A stretch of 64,000 nt of DNA from Aquimarina sp. TRL1. GTDB taxonomy: Bacteria; Bacteroidota; Bacteroidia; Flavobacteriales; Flavobacteriaceae. Location of the stretch: positions 40,001 through 104,000 of the forward strand of contig NZ_CP053590.1 of NCBI RefSeq assembly GCF_013365535.1, given 5' to 3'. The stretch's first letter is position 1. Each line of letters opens with the position of its first letter. Both the position numbers and the translations under genes were made by a program. The notes beneath the pieces are model-generated. The model was not told the origin of the DNA, did no database searches, and was given only the letters and a program-made list of their open reading frames with translations. Shown here piece by piece: positions 50,631 to 60,202 of the stretch.

Positions 50631-51446
50631 ATGAAGCAACTCAGAGAAATAATAGAAAACGCTTGGGACAATAGGGAGCTATTAAAAGAATCCAAAACCC
50701 AAGAAACAATACGCGAAATAATCAATTTACTCGACAACGGAGAATTAAGAGTTGCTGAGCCAACAGCATCGGGATGGCAAGTAAACGAATGGGTAAAAAA
50801 AGCAGTTGTTCTCTACTTCCCTATTCAACAAATGGAAACTTTGGAAGCTGGTATTTTTGAATACCATGATAAAATACCATTAAAAAGAGGATATGAAGAA
50901 AAAGGGATTCGTGTAGTACCTAATGCAGTAGCCCGACATGGAGCTTATATATCACCTGGTACAATTCTAATGCCTAGTTATGTAAATATCGGTGCCTATG
51001 TTGATAAAGGAACAATGGTAGATACCTGGGCTACTGTGGGAAGTTGTGCACAGATAGGTAAAAATGTACACCTTAGCGGGGGTGTAGGTATTGGAGGTGT
51101 TTTAGAACCTCTTCAAGCTGCCCCTGTGATCATAGAAGACAACGCCTTTATTGGCTCCAGATGTATTGTTGTAGAAGGAGTTCGTGTAGAAAAAGAAGCA
51201 GTACTTGGTGCTAATGTAGTTCTTACTGCGTCTACAAAAATTATAGATGTAACTGGAGACACTCCTGTAGAAAGAAAAGGAGTTGTTCCTGCCGGATCTG
51301 TTGTTATTCCGGGAAGTTATACTAAAAAATTTGCAGCAGGAGAATACAATGTTCCTTGTGCTTTGATTATTGGAAAAAGAAAAGAAAGTACTGATAAAAA
51401 GACATCATTAAATGACGCCTTGAGAGAATATGATGTAGCTGTATAA
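50631..51446 (+). CDS. dapD: 2,3,4,5-tetrahydropyridine-2,6-dicarboxylate N-succinyltransferase
   Basis: Succinylates tetrahydrodipicolinate in the succinylase branch of lysine and diaminopimelate synthesis. The 271-residue protein has an N-terminal helical domain (about 1-90) and a left-handed beta-helix of hexapeptide repeats (PSYVNIGAYVDKGTMVDTWA, LSGGVGIGGVLEPLQAAPVI), then the C-terminal NVPCALIIGKRKEST. Normal length. The sequence TATCTTTA at 50606-50613 is a possible -7 box. A terminator follows. Confidence 0.96.
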   Translation: MKQLREIIENAWDNRELLKESKTQETIREIINLLDNGELRVAEPTASGWQVNEWVKKAVVLYFPIQQMETLEAGIFEYHDKIPLKRGYEEKGIRVVPNAVARHGAYISPGTILMPSYVNIGAYVDKGTMVDTWATVGSCAQIGKNVHLSGGVGIGGVLEPLQAAPVIIEDNAFIGSRCIVVEGVRVEKEAVLGANVVLTASTKIIDVTGDTPVERKGVVPAGSVVIPGSYTKKFAAGEYNVPCALIIGKRKESTDKKTSLNDALREYDVAV

Positions 51447-51460
51447 AACATTCTAAAAAA

Positions 51461-51502
51461 AACAAAGAACTATCGTTATAGATTCATGGTTCTTTGTTTT
51501 TC
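51461..51502 (+). terminator. Terminator of dapD
   Basis: AACAAAGAACTAT (51461-51473) pairs with ATGGTTCTTTGTT (51486-51498) apart from one G-U pair, followed by T-rich sequence. It lies 15 bases after the stop. Confidence 0.85.
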
Positions 51503-51577
51503 TATTTTTTATCCCTGTCATTCTTATTCAAAACTCTTCTTTTTTTTAAAAAAATTAACCTTGTAAATTTATAAAGC

Positions 51578-53449
51578 TTGAAAATACTTGTCATTCAACA
51601 TAAAATGATTGGAGACGTTTTAGCCAGTACTGTAATATGTGAAGCGCTAAAAAAAAGACATCCAAACTCGACAATAGATTACCTGGTTAATACAAATACA
51701 CTTCCGGTTATTAAAGAGAATCCTTTTTTTGATAACATTATTGAATTCAAACAGGAATACAGGGACGACAAAAAGAAATTCTATGCATTCCTGAAAAGCT
51801 TAAAAAAGGCTAATTACGATATCGCTATAGATGCCTACGGAAAATTAGAAAGTAATCTGATTACGCAATTTTCTGGTGCAAAAAGAAGGATTTCTTATCA
51901 TAAATGGTATACTTATTTTTTATATTCAAAAACCATAAAAAGGGTTTCAAAACCCATTACTACTGCGAGTACATCTATTGAAAACAGGCTTCGATTGGTA
52001 TTTGAAGAAGGTAAAATAGAGTCTAATATTATCAAACCGAAAATTTTCTTAACCGAACAGGAAAAAGAAAATGCCAAGACTTTTTTAACCAACCACGGAA
52101 TAACATTTGATCGACCGGTTCTTATGATAAGTGTATTGGGGAGTGAGAAAAGAAAGACATTACCTTTTGAATATATGGCTGAAGTAATTGACAAGATTGT
52201 CACTACATGTGATGCACAATTATTATTCAACTACATTCCTAACCAAGAAGAAGACGCAAAAAAAATATATAACCTGACACAACCTAAAACCCAAAAACAT
52301 ATTTTTTTCGATGTATTTGGAAAAAGCTTGAGAGATTTTATTTCTTTGCTATCCCATTGTGATGCACTTATTGGAAATGAAGGAGGTGCTGTAAATATGG
52401 CAAAAGCATTAGGCACACCTACTTTTACCATTTTTTCTCCCTGGATTATCAAAAACAACTGGAATATGTTTGACGATGACAAAAAATATACTTCTGTCCA
52501 TCTTTCTGATTTTCTCCCTGAACTTTTTACAGACAAAGACACAAAAGAACTAAAAAAAGCTTCTTTAAATCTGTATACATATTTCAAACCTCAATTATTT
52601 CTTAATAAAATGGAGGCATTTCTTCAAAAAAACATTCCTGAAACCTATTTAAAAAACAAAAATGCGATTACTTCTTCTCTAAGCCTACAAAGAGAAAAAG
52701 TAACGGCTATCATCCCTACATTTAATGAAGAACATAATATCCGTGGGGTTCTTGAGTCTGTATCCTTTGCAGATGAAATTATGGTAGTTGATTCATATAG
52801 TACTGATAAAACTGTTGAAATAGCACGAGAATATACAGACTTTATAGTTCAGCGAGAGTTTGATTATCCTAGTTTTCAAAAAAACTGGGCCATCCCACAA
52901 GCAAATAATGAATGGATTATTCTTGTCGATGCAGACGAAAGGGTTACTCCCAGCCTTAGAGATGAAATTTTAGAGATCTTAAAAAACCCAGGAGTAAATG
53001 ACACAGTCGGATATTGGATAAAGCGAATGAATCACTTTATGGGGCAACGTATTCATTATAGTGGCTGGAGAAATGATAAAGTTATTAGATTATTCCATAG
53101 AGACAAGTGTCGATACGACAAAAAACATGTCCATGAAGAAATCGAAACTGATGGTAAATTGGGGATTCTAAAAGAAAAATTCTACCACAATACCTATGTA
53201 ACTCTAGATCGTCACTTTGCCAAGCTGAATAAATATGCTACCTGGCAAGCAGAAGATTACAATGATAAAACCGGAAGATTAACTCCCTACCATTTTATCC
53301 TAAAACCTTTCTGGGGGTTTTTCAAACATTACATAATACAACAAGGGTTCAGAGATGGTTTTGTTGGGCTTACCATAGGATACATACAAGGATATACCGT
53401 ATTTATGAGATATGTAAAACTATGGTTATTGAGACGAAACCTAAAATAA
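51578..53449 (+). CDS. Fused GT9-GT2 glycosyltransferase, TTG start
   Basis: A 623-residue protein joining two enzymes for LPS core or surface glycan assembly. Residues 1 to about 350 are a family 9 (heptosyltransferase-like) unit with the start MKILVIQHKMIGDVLAS and the nucleotide-sugar region LIGNEGGAVNMAKALGTP. From about 374 there is a family 2 unit of the WaaE/KdtX type: VTAIIPTFNEEHNIRG, ADEIMVVDSYSTD and the metal-binding DAD at 451-453. No ATG gives the GT9 start, so the TTG at 51578 is the start. TAAATTTA at 51564-51571 is a possible -7 element only a few bases upstream. It converges on the Kdo-kinase-like gene with 10 bases between. Confidence 0.9.
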   Translation: MKILVIQHKMIGDVLASTVICEALKKRHPNSTIDYLVNTNTLPVIKENPFFDNIIEFKQEYRDDKKKFYAFLKSLKKANYDIAIDAYGKLESNLITQFSGAKRRISYHKWYTYFLYSKTIKRVSKPITTASTSIENRLRLVFEEGKIESNIIKPKIFLTEQEKENAKTFLTNHGITFDRPVLMISVLGSEKRKTLPFEYMAEVIDKIVTTCDAQLLFNYIPNQEEDAKKIYNLTQPKTQKHIFFDVFGKSLRDFISLLSHCDALIGNEGGAVNMAKALGTPTFTIFSPWIIKNNWNMFDDDKKYTSVHLSDFLPELFTDKDTKELKKASLNLYTYFKPQLFLNKMEAFLQKNIPETYLKNKNAITSSLSLQREKVTAIIPTFNEEHNIRGVLESVSFADEIMVVDSYSTDKTVEIAREYTDFIVQREFDYPSFQKNWAIPQANNEWIILVDADERVTPSLRDEILEILKNPGVNDTVGYWIKRMNHFMGQRIHYSGWRNDKVIRLFHRDKCRYDKKHVHEEIETDGKLGILKEKFYHNTYVTLDRHFAKLNKYATWQAEDYNDKTGRLTPYHFILKPFWGFFKHYIIQQGFRDGFVGLTIGYIQGYTVFMRYVKLWLLRRNLK

Positions 53450-53459
53450 GTTAAAATCA

Positions 53460-54239
53460 TTATTTTTCCCGGTACTTCTTTTTCCAGAAAAACACTTTTC
53501 TTTTTAGTGCTATCTTTTTATGATACTTATGCTGAAAAGCCTCGGTTAAGCTCCACATTTTTTCAAAAATGTATTGCTCATCCTTTCCTGTTAGTTTCGA
53601 ATACTCATTAGACATTACCTGTACCATTTCTTTTTTGGGTGTTAATCTGGCAAAATTATGAATTCGCTCATCTAAACTCAGTGTTTTGAATTTCATCCTA
53701 TTAAGATCAACCAGATAAAATTCATACTTCCCTCCCTTATTGAGTATTAAAGTATTTCCAGGGGAATGATCTAAAAACAACACTCCTTGTTCATGAAGCT
53801 CAAAAGTAAATCTTGTAAAAGCTCTTAAAATCGTTTCATGATCTGGAAAATCAGGTTGATGCACTAATTCTCTATATGTCAAATCCGGAGTAACCAACTC
53901 ACTAACATAATAACTGTTTTTAAAAAGAAAAAGTGTAGTACTCGTACTATATGCTAATGGGAAAGGGGTATTAATTCCCAATCCCAACAATTTTCGTGCA
54001 TAACGATATGATCTTTCCGCTTTTGATTTCCTAAAAAATCGATACACTACCTGATTGATAAAATTAGGAATCTTAAACGACTTAATTGTATATCTTTTAC
54101 CCCCAATAGAAGCTATTTTGATAACATTTCGTTCCGCTGCTCCTAATATTTCTTTATAATTATCAAAATTGGCTATTGATGCCTCTATATCTGCCCGTAA
54201 AGAATCATTTAAATCGTCGACAACGATATTATTTTTCAT
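53460..54239 (-). CDS. Lipopolysaccharide core kinase (Kdo/heptose kinase-like)
   Basis: A 259-residue protein kinase-fold enzyme of the InaA/KdkA/WaaP type, which phosphorylates Kdo or heptose in the lipid A-core. Visible elements: an ATP-binding lysine in YTIKSFKIPN, the catalytic loop LDHSPGNTLIL and a metal-binding DLNR in FYLVDLNRMKF. Signal or membrane segments are absent, consistent with a cytoplasmic face enzyme. It is surrounded by glycosyltransferase genes and has its own promoter element at 54259-54266. Confidence 0.88.
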   Translation of the reverse strand: MKNNIVVDDLNDSLRADIEASIANFDNYKEILGAAERNVIKIASIGGKRYTIKSFKIPNFINQVVYRFFRKSKAERSYRYARKLLGLGINTPFPLAYSTSTTLFLFKNSYYVSELVTPDLTYRELVHQPDFPDHETILRAFTRFTFELHEQGVLFLDHSPGNTLILNKGGKYEFYLVDLNRMKFKTLSLDERIHNFARLTPKKEMVQVMSNEYSKLTGKDEQYIFEKMWSLTEAFQHKYHKKIALKRKVFFWKKKYREK

Positions 54240-54258
54240 ATGTACCTTAAAATAGACA

Positions 54259-54266
54259 CAAAGGTA
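54259..54266 (-). promoter_or_regulatory. Promoter -7 element of the Kdo-kinase-like gene
   Basis: On the minus strand TACCTTTG matches TAnnTTTG and ends 20 bases before the ATG at 54239. In the 305-base gap 54240-54544 this element and the divergent one at 54516-54523 are the only signals I see; the middle is AT-rich and featureless. Confidence 0.62.
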
Positions 54267-54515
54267 CTTATTTCGTAATAATTATACTCATAAATCAATA
54301 AACAACCGCATTACTTACTGCTTTATCTATACCCATTCAAGCCGTCGTTCTCATCTTATTATTAATACAAGAGATAAACATTCATCCCTCATGCTTTAAC
54401 CCAAAAAAACAAAAACTTGCTTTTTAACAGACACATAATACACTTACTCTTAAAAACAGAAATTATCATCTGTGATTTTTTGTCATTAATTTTAAAAACT
54501 AAAGGTAAAAAAAAG

Positions 54516-54523
54516 TACTTTTG
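54516..54523 (+). promoter_or_regulatory. Promoter -7 element of the GT2-GT4 operon
   Basis: TACTTTTG is an exact TAnnTTTG. The TTG inside it is in frame with the next gene but cannot serve as its start, because it would lie upstream of the transcription start; the ATG at 54545 leaves a leader of about 16 bases. No -33 box is seen at standard spacing. Confidence 0.65.
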
Positions 54524-54544
54524 AGGCTTCTTATTACAGAAAAT

Positions 54545-55474
54545 ATGAGAGATATATCGATTATAATCATAAACTATAATTCATCTTCATACACAATTCA
54601 ATGTATTCAGTCAATTATAGAAAAAACATCTCCTTCAATAAACTATGATATCATCGTAATAGATAATGCATCTCATTATGACGACTACAGTAAATTACTC
54701 AAAGAAATTACTGCCTTAGACAATCAAAAAATAACGATACAGAGAAGTAAATTAAATACTGGATTTGGAGGAGGTAATATGTTTGGGGTTCAATTTGCCA
54801 ATGCGAAATACTACGCATTTGTCAATAATGATACTATTCTGAAAAACGATTGTATTTCCATTTCTTATAATTTTTTGGAAAATGCTAAAGACGCATCAAT
54901 TTGTTGCCCACAGCAGTACGATGCTAATGATCATGTACAAATGTCTTTTGACCACTTTCTTTCATTAAAAAGAGAATTATTCGGTCGAAAAATATTAGAA
55001 AAAACAAACCCGAAAAGATATCCAAAAAGAAAAAAAGTATATACCTCTCCTCTAAAAGTAGAATGTGTTCCTGGATCTTTTTTAGTAACAAAAGCAAGTG
55101 CCTTCGATCAAGTTGGAGGCTTTGATACTAACATTTTTCTTTACTATGAAGAAACAGATCTATGCTACAGAATAAAAAAAGCCTTTTCTGATGGTAATAG
55201 TTATTTAGTTCCAGAAGGACAGTACCTTCACTTCGAAGGGCAATCAACCAAAAAAAGCAACGCTATTAAAAAAGAGCTAAAACTATCATTATTGTATGTT
55301 TTAAGAAAACATGCAGGTTATATACCATTCCAGGTGATGCGATTTGTATTAACTGGTAAATTCTTTTTTAAATCCATTATAAAGCCTAAGAATTTTGATC
55401 TGTTTCTCTTCTTTTTAAAAGGAGCCCCTCTCAGTGCTTCTTTAAAAATGAAACAAATGATCCATAAAAAATAA
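54545..55474 (+). CDS. Family 2 glycosyltransferase (rhamnosyltransferase-like)
   Basis: A 309-residue inverting sugar transferase. It begins MRDISIIIINYNSSSYTIQC and has the metal-binding region ALVNNDT-like YAFVNNDTIL, the acceptor motif VPGSFLVTKASAF and the catalytic-base region FLYYEETDLCYRI, the pattern of rhamnosyl- and N-acetylglucosaminyl-transferases in O-antigen or capsule clusters. The C-terminus is basic and may touch the membrane. It lies 4 bases before the GT4 gene, sharing its transcript. Confidence 0.92.
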   Translation: MRDISIIIINYNSSSYTIQCIQSIIEKTSPSINYDIIVIDNASHYDDYSKLLKEITALDNQKITIQRSKLNTGFGGGNMFGVQFANAKYYAFVNNDTILKNDCISISYNFLENAKDASICCPQQYDANDHVQMSFDHFLSLKRELFGRKILEKTNPKRYPKRKKVYTSPLKVECVPGSFLVTKASAFDQVGGFDTNIFLYYEETDLCYRIKKAFSDGNSYLVPEGQYLHFEGQSTKKSNAIKKELKLSLLYVLRKHAGYIPFQVMRFVLTGKFFFKSIIKPKNFDLFLFFLKGAPLSASLKMKQMIHKK

Positions 55475-55478
55475 TAAA

Positions 55479-56579
55479 ATGCATATCCTACATTTATCTG
55501 CCGTAACAAATTGGGGAGGAGGAGAAAAACATATAGAAACGCTATACAATGAATTATCAGAGTTAGCTCCAGAAGTTAAAAACACTATTTTTTGTGCGAA
55601 AAATGGGGATTTTCATAAACACCTAAAAACACAACAAATAAATTATATTACAGCTCCCTTATCTATCAAGGTAGATCCTCGTTTTTTTATAAAACTAGGA
55701 ATCATTTGTAAAAGAGAAAAGGTTGATTTGATTCACATTCACGATCCAAGTGCCATCCTACTAGCCATTCTATCGGATAAAATCTTTAATCTCCCTCCTT
55801 TTATTTATAGTAAAAAGACATCTTTCCCTATTAAAAACAGAAAGAAAACGCTATTTAAATACAACTATCCTAAAATAAAAAAGGTTATTTGTGTCTCTAA
55901 AAAAACCAAAGAAATCGCTGCTAAAAGCATTGTTGATAATCACAAAATTGTCACTATATACGATGGAACTGACATCGAAACTCCTCTTAAAAAGCCTTCG
56001 TTTGCAATACGGGAAAAGTTTAATCTAAAAGAAGATACCGTCATCGTTGGAAATATTGCGAATCATATCAGAGCAAAACACCTTGACACTCTTATTGATA
56101 TTGTAGATATCATCATCAATAAAGAAAATAAAAAGAACTTCTTCTTTATCCAAATGGGGAATTACACAGAAAGAACTGAACCTCTCCTTCAAAGAGCAAA
56201 AGAATTACAGTTAGAACAACATCTGGTATTTTCCGGATTCACCCCGAATGCTTCGAGTTTTTTACCACAATTCGACATTAACCTAATCACCTCTCAAAGC
56301 GAGGGAATGCCATTAGTAATCTATGAATCGTTACTGCACAAAACTGCAGTAGTCAGTACCGATGTAGGAGGAATCCCCGAGATAATAGAACACAACATAA
56401 ATGGGCTATTATCTCCTATGCACTCTCCTGACAAGCAAGCTGAACAGATCATCAGCTTATCAGAAGATGATGTTCTCAAAGAAAAGTTTATCAAAAACGG
56501 TTATGAAAAAGTAATCAATAATTACTCTAGTAAAAACATGGCTTTAGAAACATTACAACTCTATAAAAATATTGTTTAG
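55479..56579 (+). CDS. Family 4 glycosyltransferase
   Basis: A 366-residue retaining glycosyltransferase of the GT-B fold. N-terminal domain: LHLSAVTNWGGGEKHIETLY; C-terminal donor-binding domain: VGNIANHIRAKHLDTLIDI and the EX7E region SQSEGMPLVIYESLLHKTAV VSTDVGG (the two glutamates in the E-G-M-P-L-V-I-Y-E run). It is the final gene of a two-gene operon with the GT2 gene and belongs to the surface glycan cluster. The donor sugar cannot be told. Confidence 0.92.
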   Translation: MHILHLSAVTNWGGGEKHIETLYNELSELAPEVKNTIFCAKNGDFHKHLKTQQINYITAPLSIKVDPRFFIKLGIICKREKVDLIHIHDPSAILLAILSDKIFNLPPFIYSKKTSFPIKNRKKTLFKYNYPKIKKVICVSKKTKEIAAKSIVDNHKIVTIYDGTDIETPLKKPSFAIREKFNLKEDTVIVGNIANHIRAKHLDTLIDIVDIIINKENKKNFFFIQMGNYTERTEPLLQRAKELQLEQHLVFSGFTPNASSFLPQFDINLITSQSEGMPLVIYESLLHKTAVVSTDVGGIPEIIEHNINGLLSPMHSPDKQAEQIISLSEDDVLKEKFIKNGYEKVINNYSSKNMALETLQLYKNIV

Positions 56580-56776
56580 TACCCTTTTACATTCAAAAAT
56601 AAACTTGCCTTTATTTACTAACGCTTCAACACTAAACATTGCTAATTAGTTATAGATAAAATCATGATACCGTTTCCTATATCCTTCATTTGCTTAAGAA
56701 ACAATAGAGTCTTTAATCGCCAAATAATTATGATCGGATCTCCTACATAAATATGGCACAAAACAAATGAAACTCT

Positions 56777-56784
56777 TATTTTTG
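56777..56784 (+). promoter_or_regulatory. Promoter -7 element of the tsaC-like gene
   Basis: TATTTTTG matches TAnnTTTG and lies 39 bases before the ATG at 56824. The rest of the 244-base gap after the GT4 gene holds nothing evident. Confidence 0.55.
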
Positions 56785-56823
56785 CCACTTTAGAAATCAA
56801 AAATAGCATCAATTAGAAAAATA

Positions 56824-57393
56824 ATGGCAGATCATAAAGATGAAATAGAAAAAACAATAGCTATTCTAAAAAAAGGAGGAATTATTCTATATCCAACGGA
56901 CACTGTGTGGGGATTGGGATGTGATGCTACAAATGCAGAAGCTATTGACAAACTGAACCGATTAAAAAATCGTTCTGAAGAAAAATCCCTTATTTGTCTG
57001 GTCAGTGATTTTAAGATGCTGGGACAGTACGTAGAAGAAGTTCCAGAAGTCGCATATGACATCCTTAAATATGCTACCAAAGCAACCACCATTATCTATG
57101 ATAAACCACTACGGGTAGCTGAGAACATTATAAGAGAAGACAACACCCTGGGAATTAGAGTTGTTAGAGATCCTTTTTGCGGTAAATTAATTCGCAAATT
57201 CAAAAGGCCCATTGTCTCTACTTCGGCAAATATCAGTAATCAACCAACCCCCAAACATCTAAAAGAAATTAGTCAAGAGATTTTGGAAGGCGTAGACTAT
57301 GTCGTAAATTTGCCCTTACCAAATAAAAATGCAAAACCTTCTTCTATTATTAAGATAGGAAGTGATAGCACGGTAAAAATTATCAGGAAGTAA
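56824..57393 (+). CDS. L-threonylcarbamoyladenylate synthase (Sua5/YrdC/YciO family)
   Basis: A 189-residue enzyme that makes threonylcarbamoyl-AMP for the t6A modification of tRNAs decoding ANN codons. It has the family pattern GGIILYPTDTVWGLGCDATN near the N-terminus, KSRSEEKSL-type nucleotide site (LKNRSEEKSLICLV), LGIRVVRDPF and the signature RPIVSTSANISNQPTP. It lacks the C-terminal Sua5 domain, so it is the short TsaC form. It precedes the CCA-adding enzyme by 58 bases, a tRNA-maturation grouping. Confidence 0.94.
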   Translation: MADHKDEIEKTIAILKKGGIILYPTDTVWGLGCDATNAEAIDKLNRLKNRSEEKSLICLVSDFKMLGQYVEEVPEVAYDILKYATKATTIIYDKPLRVAENIIREDNTLGIRVVRDPFCGKLIRKFKRPIVSTSANISNQPTPKHLKEISQEILEGVDYVVNLPLPNKNAKPSSIIKIGSDSTVKIIRK

Positions 57394-57451
57394 ACTACCT
57401 CAGAGCAACGCCTCGGAGTATTAAAACCTCACTTAGTGAGTTGATCGATAG

Positions 57452-58891
57452 ATGTCGGAAATTAAGAATTATAAAGAAGCATTAACGCTACCTATTTTTA
57501 GTATTATTTCAAAAGCAGCAGCGAATCTAAATGTAGAATGTTATGTCATAGGAGGTTTTGTCAGAGATTATTTATTACAAAGAGGCATTGTAAAAGATAT
57601 TGACATCGTTGCTGTAGGGAGTGGCATTGAGCTTGCCAAAGAAGTGTCCCGACTCTTACCTGACAAGCCAAAAGTTCAGGTTTTTAAAACATACGGAACA
57701 GCTATGTTAAGAACAGAAGCTATCGAGATTGAATTTGTTGGTGCTCGAAAAGAATCTTATCAGAGGCATAGTCGCAATCCTATTGTAGAAGATGGAACGC
57801 TGGAAGATGATCAAAACCGTAGAGATTTCAACATTAATACACTGGCATTAAACCTCTCAGAAAAGCATTTTGGCAATTTACTGGATCCTTTTGGAGGGTT
57901 AGATGATCTAACGACTAAAACAATTCAAACGCCTTTGGATCCCGACATCACCTATTCTGATGATCCATTGCGAATGATGAGAGCAATCCGATTTGCCTCT
58001 CAGCTCAATTTTAATATAGAAGAAAAGTCATTAGCAGCTATTACAAAAAACAAGGATCGGATAAAAATAATCACCAAAGAAAGAATCGTCGAAGAATTGA
58101 ACAAAATATTACTTTGTAATGTACCTTCATACGGATTCAAATTATTGGAAAAAACGGGGCTTCTGGAATATATTCTTCCCGAAATAACAGCACTCAAAGG
58201 GATCGATGAGGTAGAAGGTCAGCGTCATAAAGACAATTTCTATCATAGCCTAGAGGTAGTTGATAACATCTGTCAACATACTGATGACTTATGGCTCAGA
58301 TGGGCTGCCCTATTACACGACATTGGTAAAGCTCCAACTAAAAAGTTTCACAAAAAAATCGGATGGACCTTCCACGGACATGAGTTCGTAGGTTCCAAAA
58401 TGGTCTATAAACTTTTCAAACGATTAAAAATGCCATTAAACGACAAAATGAAATTTGTTCAAAAAATGGTATTAATGAGCTCCAGACCAATCGTTATTGC
58501 ATCTGATGTGACCGATTCTGCCGTAAGGAGATTGGTTTTTGATGCCGGAGATCATATCGAACAATTAATGACCTTATGTGAAGCAGATATTACTACTAAA
58601 AACCCAAAACGATTTAAGAAATATCACAACAATTTTAAAATTGTCAGACATAAAATAGAAGAAGTAGAAGAAAGAGATCGTATTCGGAATTTTCAACCCC
58701 CCGTTAGTGGAGAAGAAATTATGAACACCTTCGATATCAAACCTTCTAAAGAAATTGGAATTATTAAGGAGGCTATCAAAGAAGCTATTCTGGAAGGGGA
58801 AATCCCTAATGAACATCAAGCTGCTTTTGACCTAATGTTAAAGAAAGGAGAAGAACTGGGATTAGTTGTCGCTGAAGGCAAACGCAAATAA
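57452..58891 (+). CDS. CCA tRNA nucleotidyltransferase with HD domain
   Basis: Adds or repairs the 3' CCA of tRNAs, needed here because the tRNA genes at 1.5-1.8 kb do not encode CCA. The 479-residue protein has the nucleotidyltransferase head VIGGFVRDYLLQRG with the DIDIV catalytic pair, the RRDFNINTLALNL motif, ERIVEELNKIL, and an HD phosphohydrolase domain with ALLHDIGKAPT. Two small hairpins (CTCAC/GTGAG) lie between it and the tsaC-like gene. Confidence 0.95.
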   Translation: MSEIKNYKEALTLPIFSIISKAAANLNVECYVIGGFVRDYLLQRGIVKDIDIVAVGSGIELAKEVSRLLPDKPKVQVFKTYGTAMLRTEAIEIEFVGARKESYQRHSRNPIVEDGTLEDDQNRRDFNINTLALNLSEKHFGNLLDPFGGLDDLTTKTIQTPLDPDITYSDDPLRMMRAIRFASQLNFNIEEKSLAAITKNKDRIKIITKERIVEELNKILLCNVPSYGFKLLEKTGLLEYILPEITALKGIDEVEGQRHKDNFYHSLEVVDNICQHTDDLWLRWAALLHDIGKAPTKKFHKKIGWTFHGHEFVGSKMVYKLFKRLKMPLNDKMKFVQKMVLMSSRPIVIASDVTDSAVRRLVFDAGDHIEQLMTLCEADITTKNPKRFKKYHNNFKIVRHKIEEVEERDRIRNFQPPVSGEEIMNTFDIKPSKEIGIIKEAIKEAILEGEIPNEHQAAFDLMLKKGEELGLVVAEGKRK

Positions 58892-59042
58892 TATTGACAG
58901 GTAACAAATTCGTTGCATAAATGCTATAAAACCGATATTTATATTTTAATATCAGGAAGTTTCTTCAGCATACTACTCAATTTCACTTTCTCAAAAGAAT
59001 AACCTCCCTAGGTATAAACGTACAAGGGATTAAATTTTAATT

Positions 59043-59083
59043 TCGAGGGTATCCTCGAGGCATTTTAAATCTCGATTATCGAG
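59043..59083 (+). other. Tandem hairpins before ctaA, with a motif shared at 60.8 kb
   Basis: TCGAGG (59043-59048) pairs with CCTCGA (59053-59058) and, 13 bases on, CTCGAT (59071-59076) with ATCGAG (59078-59083). Both are perfect and lie in the last 55 bases before the ctaA ATG, so they would be in its leader. The 12-base string TTAATTTCGAGG that starts the first hairpin recurs at the hairpin at 60832-60851. Confidence 0.5.
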
Positions 59084-59096
59084 TAAACTATAGAAC

Positions 59097-60116
59097 ATGA
59101 AACAGGATAACAAAAGGGTAATATATTGGTTATTGACAGGTTGTTTTTTGATTTTTATCATGGTAGTTGTTGGAGGAATTACCCGCCTGACACATTCCGG
59201 ACTTTCTATTTCTAATTACAAATTAATTTCTGGTACCATCCCTCCTATGAATGAAGAAGAGTGGAATGCAGCCTTTGATCTGTATAAACAGTATCCAGAA
59301 TATCAGAAAATAAATCATCAATTCTCTCTACAGGATTTTAAAGATATTTATTTTTGGGAATGGATCCATCGAGTGATTGGTCGATTTATCGGGATTGTTT
59401 TTATTATCCCCTTTATCTATTTTCTTTTCACAAAACAATTATCCAAGCCTACCATCAAGAAATCAATGCTCTTATTATTTCTTGGAGGGTTTCAGGGGTT
59501 TTTAGGCTGGTTTATGGTTAAAAGCGGACTAGTTGATCGACCTGATGTAAGTCATTATAGATTAGCGATGCATCTCACTACTGCTTTTATTACTTTCGCT
59601 TACTCATTTTGGGTTGCTCTCGATCTGATATTTCCTATAAAAAAAGAAACTGTAAATATCCGCTTTAGAAACTTACTTCGGGTCGGATTAGTGATTCTTA
59701 TTATTCAGATTATCTATGGAGCTTTTGTGGCTGGTCTTGATGCTGGTTTTCTACATAACCACTGGCCTTTGATGAATGACGGGCAGTTTATTCACGAAGC
59801 AGTCTTTATAGAACAATCTCCTTTCATCATGAATTTTTTTGAAGGAAAAAGCGGTGTTCAGTTTATACATCGCTCTTTGGCATATGTAGTTGTATTTATC
59901 GTTGGACTTATCTGGTACAGAAGTAAAAAAATACCCAAAGACAGCCAACAAGCTACATCCATTAAAATCCTACTGGTTTTGGTATGTACTCAATTCTTAT
60001 TAGGCGTTTTCACCCTCTTATTCAGAGTACCTTTAACCTTGGGAATTCTCCACCAGGTAGTTGCTTTCTTTCTACTGGGAGGGATGACATTTTCTCTTCA
60101 CAGATTTAGTAAATAA
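59097..60116 (+). CDS. ctaA: Heme A synthase (CtaA/COX15 family)
   Basis: Oxidises heme O to heme A for cytochrome oxidase, in the inner membrane. The 339-residue protein has eight predicted helices and the four histidines of the family in WIHRVIGR, HYRLAMHLTTAF, FIHRSLAY and LHQVVAFF, with the N-terminal GGITRLTHSGLSIS. It stands alone; no oxidase subunit or ctaB gene is in the window. Confidence 0.95.
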   Translation: MKQDNKRVIYWLLTGCFLIFIMVVVGGITRLTHSGLSISNYKLISGTIPPMNEEEWNAAFDLYKQYPEYQKINHQFSLQDFKDIYFWEWIHRVIGRFIGIVFIIPFIYFLFTKQLSKPTIKKSMLLLFLGGFQGFLGWFMVKSGLVDRPDVSHYRLAMHLTTAFITFAYSFWVALDLIFPIKKETVNIRFRNLLRVGLVILIIQIIYGAFVAGLDAGFLHNHWPLMNDGQFIHEAVFIEQSPFIMNFFEGKSGVQFIHRSLAYVVVFIVGLIWYRSKKIPKDSQQATSIKILLVLVCTQFLLGVFTLLFRVPLTLGILHQVVAFFLLGGMTFSLHRFSK

Positions 60117-60151
60117 TAAAATAATTTGAGATAGAACCCGATATATATAAA

Positions 60152-60182
60152 TTGGTCAATACCAGCGGTTACACTATCTTTG
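60152..60182 (+). promoter_or_regulatory. Promoter of the PRiA4_ORF3 gene
   Basis: TTG at 60152-60154 and TATCTTTG at 60175-60182 are exactly 20 bases apart, identical in layout and -7 sequence to the thrS promoter. It gives a leader of about 16 bases to the ATG at 60203. Confidence 0.8.
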
Positions 60183-60202
60183 TCGAATATAATTAACAGA
60201 GA

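Noticed and set aside
54521..54544. TTG start for the GT2 gene
   Set aside because: The TTG is part of the promoter element TACTTTTG; transcription would begin downstream of it.
51578..56579. Horizontally acquired capsule island
   Set aside because: Base composition and promoter style match the neighbours, there is no integrase or tRNA target, and only four envelope-sugar genes are present between core genes.
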